Part shown: one piece after another, positions 33,187 to 37,382 of the stretch
Layout: the number at the start of each line of letters is the position of its first letter
Position numbering within the stretch: position 1 is the stretch's first letter
Position numbers and translations under genes: made by a program
The notes under the pieces: model-generated
Databases searched by the model: none
What the model was told of the DNA's origin: nothing
What the model saw: only the letters and a program-made list of their open reading frames with translations
Source of the DNA: Sphingobacterium sp. UBA2700
GTDB lineage: Bacteria > Bacteroidota > Bacteroidia > Sphingobacteriales > Sphingobacteriaceae
Direction of reading: 5' to 3'
Assembly: GCA_002354335.1 (NCBI GenBank)
Contig: DELI01000004.1
Coordinates: 2,721-40,102 of the forward strand
Length of the DNA: 37,382 nt

Positions 33187-33534
33187 AAATTTACAAGAGT
33201 GGTTTTTTAGGGTTAAAAAAATAAGTAAAGACTGCCCTTGTAACTTGATATCTACTGCTGTTGCTGGATCTACGCTGGATAAATTAAATGACTTATGTCA
33301 TTTTTCCACAATTAATAGTTTCGATAAATAGTTTCCAGACAATTAATAACAGTAATATTACCATTGCTCGCTAAAACTTGCACGAAAGTTGCAATTAGTT
33401 TAAGAGAGTTTTAAAATGCAAAATGTAAAAACGGTTAATTTTTAAATCAACGGTTTTTATTCGATAGAATCTCTAACTATTAATTTTCAAAACGAGAAAT
33501 GAGGCTGCTTTTCACACAAGCAGCCTCTCTTTTT
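33187..33534 (+). ncRNA. candidate small RNA of unknown class
   Basis: Downstream of the promoter-like site, TTACAAG (33191-33197) pairs with CTTGTAA (33237-33243) and the pairing continues inward after one mismatch (GTGGT with ACTGC, with G-U pairs). A 7-bp stem AAATGAC/GTCATTT (33286-33303) runs into a short T-tract and might end a transcript of about 120 nt; otherwise the strong terminator at 33501 would give about 350 nt. A nine-codon frame (33417-33446) is also present. No known family is recognised from the sequence; a divergent 6S-type RNA is one possibility to test. Inferred from structure and signals only. Confidence 0.3.
33501..33534 (+). terminator. strong Rho-independent terminator with no obvious upstream gene
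   Basis: The perfect 10-bp stem GAGGCTGCTT/AAGCAGCCTC with a 7-base loop is followed by TCTTTTT. The nearest plus-strand protein gene ends 565 bases upstream, so it more likely ends a transcript that begins in the gap. Confidence 0.88.
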
Positions 33535-33616
33535 AAGTGCTTTTCCCGTTCTGTCATCGCCGAATAAATATTCCATTGATTTTTGTATTGTATCACCAAG
33601 ATGTTTGATTAAATCG

Positions 33617-33624
33617 TAACTTTG
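33617..33624 (+). promoter_or_regulatory. -7-like element before der
   Basis: TAACTTTG is an exact TAnnTTTG match 60 bases upstream of the der ATG. No TTG lies 18-20 bases before it. Confidence 0.35.
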
Positions 33625-33684
33625 TACCTTTACAAAAAGCTGAAATAATAAGTTGCCGAGAGGGTAACGAATCAATAGAATAAT

Positions 33685-34986
33685 ATGGCAAATATCGTAG
33701 CAATTGTTGGAAGACCGAATGTTGGTAAATCTACCTTATACAATCGATTAACAGAAAGTCGTAAGGCTATCGTGGATGACTTCAGTGGAGTAACCCGCGA
33801 TCGTCATTATGGACAAGCCGAGTGGATCGGCAAGAAATTTACAGTAATAGATACTGGTGGTTTTGTACATGGTTCTGACGACGTATTTGAAGCGGCAATT
33901 CGTGAGCAAGTGCATATTGCTATCGAAGAAGCTTCTGTCATCTTGTTTGTCGTTGATGTAACAACGGGAATAACAGACTTGGATGATGAGATTGCCGATA
34001 TCCTACGCCGTAGTAAGAAGCCGGTATACATTGTTGCTAACAAAGTAGACAGTGCAAAGCAGGCCAATGACTCGGCCGAGTTCTATTCTTTCGGTCTTGG
34101 CGAACCTTATGATATTTCATCGATGACCGGATCTGGAACAGGTGAGTTATTGGATGAGGTGGTTAGCCATTTCGAAGTGGAAGATGAAGAAGAGTCCACT
34201 CTACCTAAGTTCACCATTGTTGGTCGTCCGAACGTGGGCAAATCATCTTTAACGAATGCACTATTAGGTAAAGAGCGGAACATCGTGACGCCGATTGCAG
34301 GAACTACACGTGATGCCATCCGCATTCATTATAATCAATTCGGACATGAATTCTTATTAGTTGATACCGCTGGTCTTCGCCGTAAGTCGAAGGTGAATGA
34401 GAACATCGAGTTCTATTCCGTAATGCGCACAATTAAAGCTTTAGAGGATTCTGATGTTGTTATCTTGATGATCGATGCCAAGGATGGCATTGAAGCACAG
34501 GATATCAATATCTTCCACCTAGCAGAGAAAAACAAAAAAGGTATTGTTATTCTTGTTAACAAATGGGATACCATTGAGAAAGATCATAAAACAGCGAAGC
34601 AGTTCGAGGATACGATCCGTAAAAAGATCGCTCCTTTCTCCGATGTTCCTATCTTATTTACTTCCGTAACAGAGAAGCAACGTATCTTCAAGACCGTTGA
34701 GACTGCGATGGAAGTGTATAACAACAAGACCAAGAAAATCCCTACGTCGAAACTAAACGACGTGATGTTGGATATCATCGAGAACTTTCCTCCACCATCC
34801 ACCAAAGGGAAATACATCAAGATCAAGTATGTAACACAGTTGCCAGGCAGATCTCCAATGTTTGCTTTCTTCTGTAATCTACCTCAGTATATCAAAGATC
34901 CATATAAGCGCTTTGTTGAAAACAAACTGCGCGAGAACTTTGATTTCTCAGGTGTTCCTATTCAAATATTCTTTAGACAAAAATAA
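33685..34986 (+). CDS. der: ribosome assembly GTPase Der (EngA)
   Basis: 433 residues with two tandem GTPase domains, unique to this family. Domain 1: [15 protein letters not shown] (near 7), DTGGF, NKVD; domain 2: [17 protein letters not shown] (near 179), [18 protein letters not shown]-like C-terminal domain (about 350-433) ends [13 protein letters not shown]. Essential for 50S subunit maturation in other bacteria. cysS begins 16 bases after its stop and is probably co-transcribed. Confidence 0.97.
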   Translation: MANIVAIVGRPNVGKSTLYNRLTESRKAIVDDFSGVTRDRHYGQAEWIGKKFTVIDTGGFVHGSDDVFEAAIREQVHIAIEEASVILFVVDVTTGITDLDDEIADILRRSKKPVYIVANKVDSAKQANDSAEFYSFGLGEPYDISSMTGSGTGELLDEVVSHFEVEDEEESTLPKFTIVGRPNVGKSSLTNALLGKERNIVTPIAGTTRDAIRIHYNQFGHEFLLVDTAGLRRKSKVNENIEFYSVMRTIKALEDSDVVILMIDAKDGIEAQDINIFHLAEKNKKGIVILVNKWDTIEKDHKTAKQFEDTIRKKIAPFSDVPILFTSVTEKQRIFKTVETAMEVYNNKTKKIPTSKLNDVMLDIIENFPPPSTKGKYIKIKYVTQLPGRSPMFAFFCNLPQYIKDPYKRFVENKLRENFDFSGVPIQIFFRQK

Positions 34987-35002
34987 GCTACCGTCAATCG
35001 CT

Positions 35003-36469
35003 ATGCAGCACAACTTAGTATTGTACAATACCCTGACTCGTAAGAAGGAGAAATTCGAACCTATACATCCCAACTTGGTTGGTATGTATGTTTGTGGTCC
35101 AACGGTTTACAGTGATGTACATTTAGGGAACTGTAGAACCTTCGTGTCGTTTGATCTTATCTTTCGCTACCTGCTTCATCTAGGGTATAAAGTGCGTTAT
35201 GTACGCAATATCACTGACGCAGGGCACTTAGAAGGTGACAATGATGAGGGCGATGATAAGTTTGCAAAGAAAGCGAAGTTAGAACAGCTGGAGCCAATGG
35301 AAATTGTACAAAAGTACACCATAGGCTTTCACGATGTCTTGCGCTTATTCAACACCTTACCTCCGAGTATTGAACCAACAGCGACCGGACATATTTCCGA
35401 GCAGATCGAAATGGTTCAACAGATCATAGCGAATGGATATGCTTATGAGGTGGATGGAACGGTTTATTTTGATGTTGAAAAATACGTTAAAGAACATAAC
35501 TATACGATCCTAACGAATCGTAATCTAGAAGATCTATTAAATAATACACGCGAGCTGGGCGGACAAGACGAAAAACGTGGTCGCCTCGACTTTGCATTAT
35601 GGATTAAGGCTAAACCGGAACATATTATGCGCTGGCCTTCGCCTTGGGGCGTAGGATTCCCAGGTTGGCATATCGAATGTTCGGCCATGAGCAGAAAATA
35701 CTTAGGCGATCAGTTCGATATACATGGCGGTGGAATGGACTTGGCCGCTACTCACCATACCAACGAAATCGCACAATCGCAGGCTTGTAACCATACGACA
35801 CCAGCGAAATACTGGATGCATACGAATATGCTTACCGTGAATGGAGCGAGAATGTCGAAATCCGCAGGCAATGGATTTCTACCGGGCGAGCTCTTTACAG
35901 GAGACCATCCTTTATTGCAAAGAGGCTATTCGCCAATGGCGGTACGCTTCTTCATGCTGCAAGCTCACTACAGAAGCACCTTAGACTTTTCAAATGAGGC
36001 TTTGGACGCTGCTGATAAAGGCTTCAAGCGCTTAATGACAGCAATTAGCTTACTCGATAAGATTACGGTATCCGCTAAATCTAACTTCGCGGATCTGAAG
36101 GCAATCAAAGAGAAATGCTACGCAGCGATGGACGATGACTTCAATAGCCCTGTGCTTATCGCGGAATTATTTGAAGTGGTTCGTATCATCAACTCGATCT
36201 ATGATGGTAAACTAACAATCAATCAGGCTGATCTTGAAGACTTGAAAAGCTTTGTTCATGCCTTCGTATTCGATATCCTAGGATTGAAGGATGATCAATT
36301 AGAAAACACAGACAACGTCGATGATTTGATGCAGATCATTATTGATTTGCGTAATGACGCCAAGAAGAATAAAGACTTTGTTACCTCAGATCGAATTCGC
36401 GAACACCTAACTGCGATTGGTATTCAACTGAAAGACAGTAAGGATGGTACACTTTGGAATAAGATTTGA
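35003..36469 (+). CDS. cysS: cysteinyl-tRNA synthetase
   Basis: 488 residues from the ATG at 35003 (MQHNLVLYNTLTRKKEKFEP). The open frame extends further upstream, but that extension lies inside the der coding region and has no family similarity. Class I marks: the zinc-binding Cys in YVCGPTVYSDVHLGN with the HIGH-type HLGN (near 35), GWHIECSAM (near 218) with its second zinc Cys, HHTNEIAQS, and the KMSKS-type RMSKSAGN (near 284). The C-terminal DALR helical region covers about 345-460. Loads cysteine on tRNA-Cys. It lies 16 bases after der and 22 before the next gene. Confidence 0.96.
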   Translation: MQHNLVLYNTLTRKKEKFEPIHPNLVGMYVCGPTVYSDVHLGNCRTFVSFDLIFRYLLHLGYKVRYVRNITDAGHLEGDNDEGDDKFAKKAKLEQLEPMEIVQKYTIGFHDVLRLFNTLPPSIEPTATGHISEQIEMVQQIIANGYAYEVDGTVYFDVEKYVKEHNYTILTNRNLEDLLNNTRELGGQDEKRGRLDFALWIKAKPEHIMRWPSPWGVGFPGWHIECSAMSRKYLGDQFDIHGGGMDLAATHHTNEIAQSQACNHTTPAKYWMHTNMLTVNGARMSKSAGNGFLPGELFTGDHPLLQRGYSPMAVRFFMLQAHYRSTLDFSNEALDAADKGFKRLMTAISLLDKITVSAKSNFADLKAIKEKCYAAMDDDFNSPVLIAELFEVVRIINSIYDGKLTINQADLEDLKSFVHAFVFDILGLKDDQLENTDNVDDLMQIIIDLRNDAKKNKDFVTSDRIREHLTAIGIQLKDSKDGTLWNKI

Positions 36470-36491
36470 TTACTAAGGTAAAATTTGTACA

Positions 36492-37352
36492 ATGATTAAA
36501 AAAAAGGCCTTTACTGTATTAACAACAGCATTAATAGCCTTATCAAGTTATGGTCAGTTACCAGACAAGATAGGGGGACTGTTAACAGTAGATCGAACGG
36601 CAGCAAATCTTTCAAAAACAGTAAATCCACACACCGGATTAAAATACATGGTAGACAAAGAGTCTACTTTCTTTGTGCCATCTCCGGTAAATGCGGTTAA
36701 CTATTTAGATAATCGTCCGAATATTCCAGATGTACTGACCTGGAATCCCAACTTCGTATTGGTATCCCGAAGTTTAGATTGGGGTGTAACGTCAGGTCCC
36801 TTGGAGTTTCAAAAAGTAGGGGCGATCAAACGCTATGGCCAGTACCTAACGGTATGGAGAAGAGATAAGAAAGGTAACTGGAAGGCTCATATCCGTGCGG
36901 AAGTAGAAAACTTCGGAAAAGGGAAAGCAAGTCCTTTAGAATATTACGAACCAGATGATAAAACTTATCTTAAGCATCGCTCAGATAAACGCTTAGCACA
37001 GCGTGAAGAAGTCGTATTGCAAACGGATGAGTTGTTCTCGACGATCTTAAAAGCGGATACCAGAACCGGTTACAACGAGTTTATGGCAGACGACGCTCGC
37101 TTCTACTTTCCTTGGCAAGCAGAAATCGAAGGCAGAGACAAGATTCTCGCGTTCCTGAAGAAAGAGCGCATCGAGATCGATACGGATCCTACAGGAGTCG
37201 GGCGTGCCTACAGTGGCGAATTCGCCTATACCAACGGCACGGCGACCGTCGGTATGAAAGATAAGGTTGTGAAGTTTAACTACGTACGTATCTGGCAATT
37301 GAAAGAAGACTTCCAATGGAAAGTAATTTTAGAAATGATGTTCGAAAGATAA
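36492..37352 (+). CDS. secreted NTF2-like (SnoaL/DUF4440-like) protein
   Basis: 286 residues. Signal peptide 1-21 (ending SSYGQ). The rest looks like two NTF2-like halves: the first (about 25-145) includes TGLKYMVDKESTFFVPSP and GQYLTVWRRDKKGNWKAHI, whose last strand pattern is typical of DUF4440; the second (about 180-286) has the ADDARFYFPWQAEIEGRDKI entry and ends VRIWQLKEDFQWKVILEMMF. Such domains bind small molecules or act in dimers; no catalytic residues can be assigned. It follows cysS by 22 bases and is probably in the der operon. 37353-37382 has an A-rich stretch but no visible terminator before the window ends. Confidence 0.75.
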   Translation: MIKKKAFTVLTTALIALSSYGQLPDKIGGLLTVDRTAANLSKTVNPHTGLKYMVDKESTFFVPSPVNAVNYLDNRPNIPDVLTWNPNFVLVSRSLDWGVTSGPLEFQKVGAIKRYGQYLTVWRRDKKGNWKAHIRAEVENFGKGKASPLEYYEPDDKTYLKHRSDKRLAQREEVVLQTDELFSTILKADTRTGYNEFMADDARFYFPWQAEIEGRDKILAFLKKERIEIDTDPTGVGRAYSGEFAYTNGTATVGMKDKVVKFNYVRIWQLKEDFQWKVILEMMFER

Positions 37353-37382
37353 TCGACAACAGATAAAAAAAGAAAAGCGAAC

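Noticed and set aside
33187..33534. tmRNA or RNase P RNA
   Set aside because: No tag-peptide frame or tRNA-like ends, and none of the conserved RNase P core sequences are visible.
34862..35002. 47-residue N-terminal extension of CysS
   Set aside because: It overlaps the der coding region and ends just before the ATG giving the standard CysS N-terminus.

Overview
The window comes from a member of the Bacteroidota, most likely Sphingobacteriaceae (Sphingobacterium or a close relative). The evidence is a SusC/SusD outer-membrane pair with a DUF6377 regulator, Bacteroidota-type promoter elements (-33 TTG, 18-20 bases, -7 TAnnTTTG) before several genes, almost no Shine-Dalgarno sequences, and families largely confined to this phylum (DUF4920, DUF6814, DUF6377). 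I assign the genus from gene style, not from a marker comparison. Most of the window is ordinary chromosome; there is no phage, IS element, CRISPR array, tRNA or rRNA gene.

Layout. 1-480: a gene-free stretch built of a 77-bp tandem repeat and heptanucleotide repeats inside a long inverted repeat. 517-4730 (minus): dapD, tsaC/sua5, a DUF4920 protein, folP and brnQ, closely packed; brnQ starts at TTG just after the folP stop. 4834-14497 (plus): an S4-domain Hsp15-like gene overlaps a membrane-bound DUF6377 regulator, followed by a four-gene polysaccharide utilization locus (susC, susD, a GH30 lipoprotein glycanase, a surface glycan-binding-type lipoprotein) closed by a strong terminator. A second copy of the dispersed repeat follows.

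14817-21487: a periplasmic isoaspartyl peptidase/asparaginase, mtgA (convergent, sharing a terminator), mutS (TTG start behind a good promoter), a TrmN6-type methyltransferase, a YfcE-like phosphodiesterase, a convergent MerR regulator, and a small HExxH protein. A third repeat copy lies at 21488-21618. 21634-27247 (minus): sialate O-acetylesterase, accD, the small SRP RNA gene (about 24169-24263, not a protein gene), a DUF6814 small membrane protein with its MFS transporter, and dprA.

27346-32935: two small hypothetical genes (one of 57 aa), rsmG and a family 2 glycosyltransferase on minus, then tgt-lptF/G-EamA on plus. 32936-33684 is a 749-bp gap with a promoter-like site, a paired structure and a strong terminator but no protein gene, so a small RNA is possible. 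33685-37352: der, cysS and a secreted NTF2-like protein.

Functionally, the accessory content is the glycan locus. GH30 motifs suggest a beta-glucan such as a beta-1,6-glucan, cut at the cell surface, captured by the SusD and SGBP lipoproteins, imported by SusC and sensed by the DUF6377 protein. The rest is housekeeping: lysine/peptidoglycan precursors, folate, tRNA modification, DNA repair and uptake, fatty acid synthesis, LPS export and ribosome assembly. Several starts were corrected relative to the longest open frame (SGBP, mtgA, merR, DUF6814, 27346 gene, cysS).
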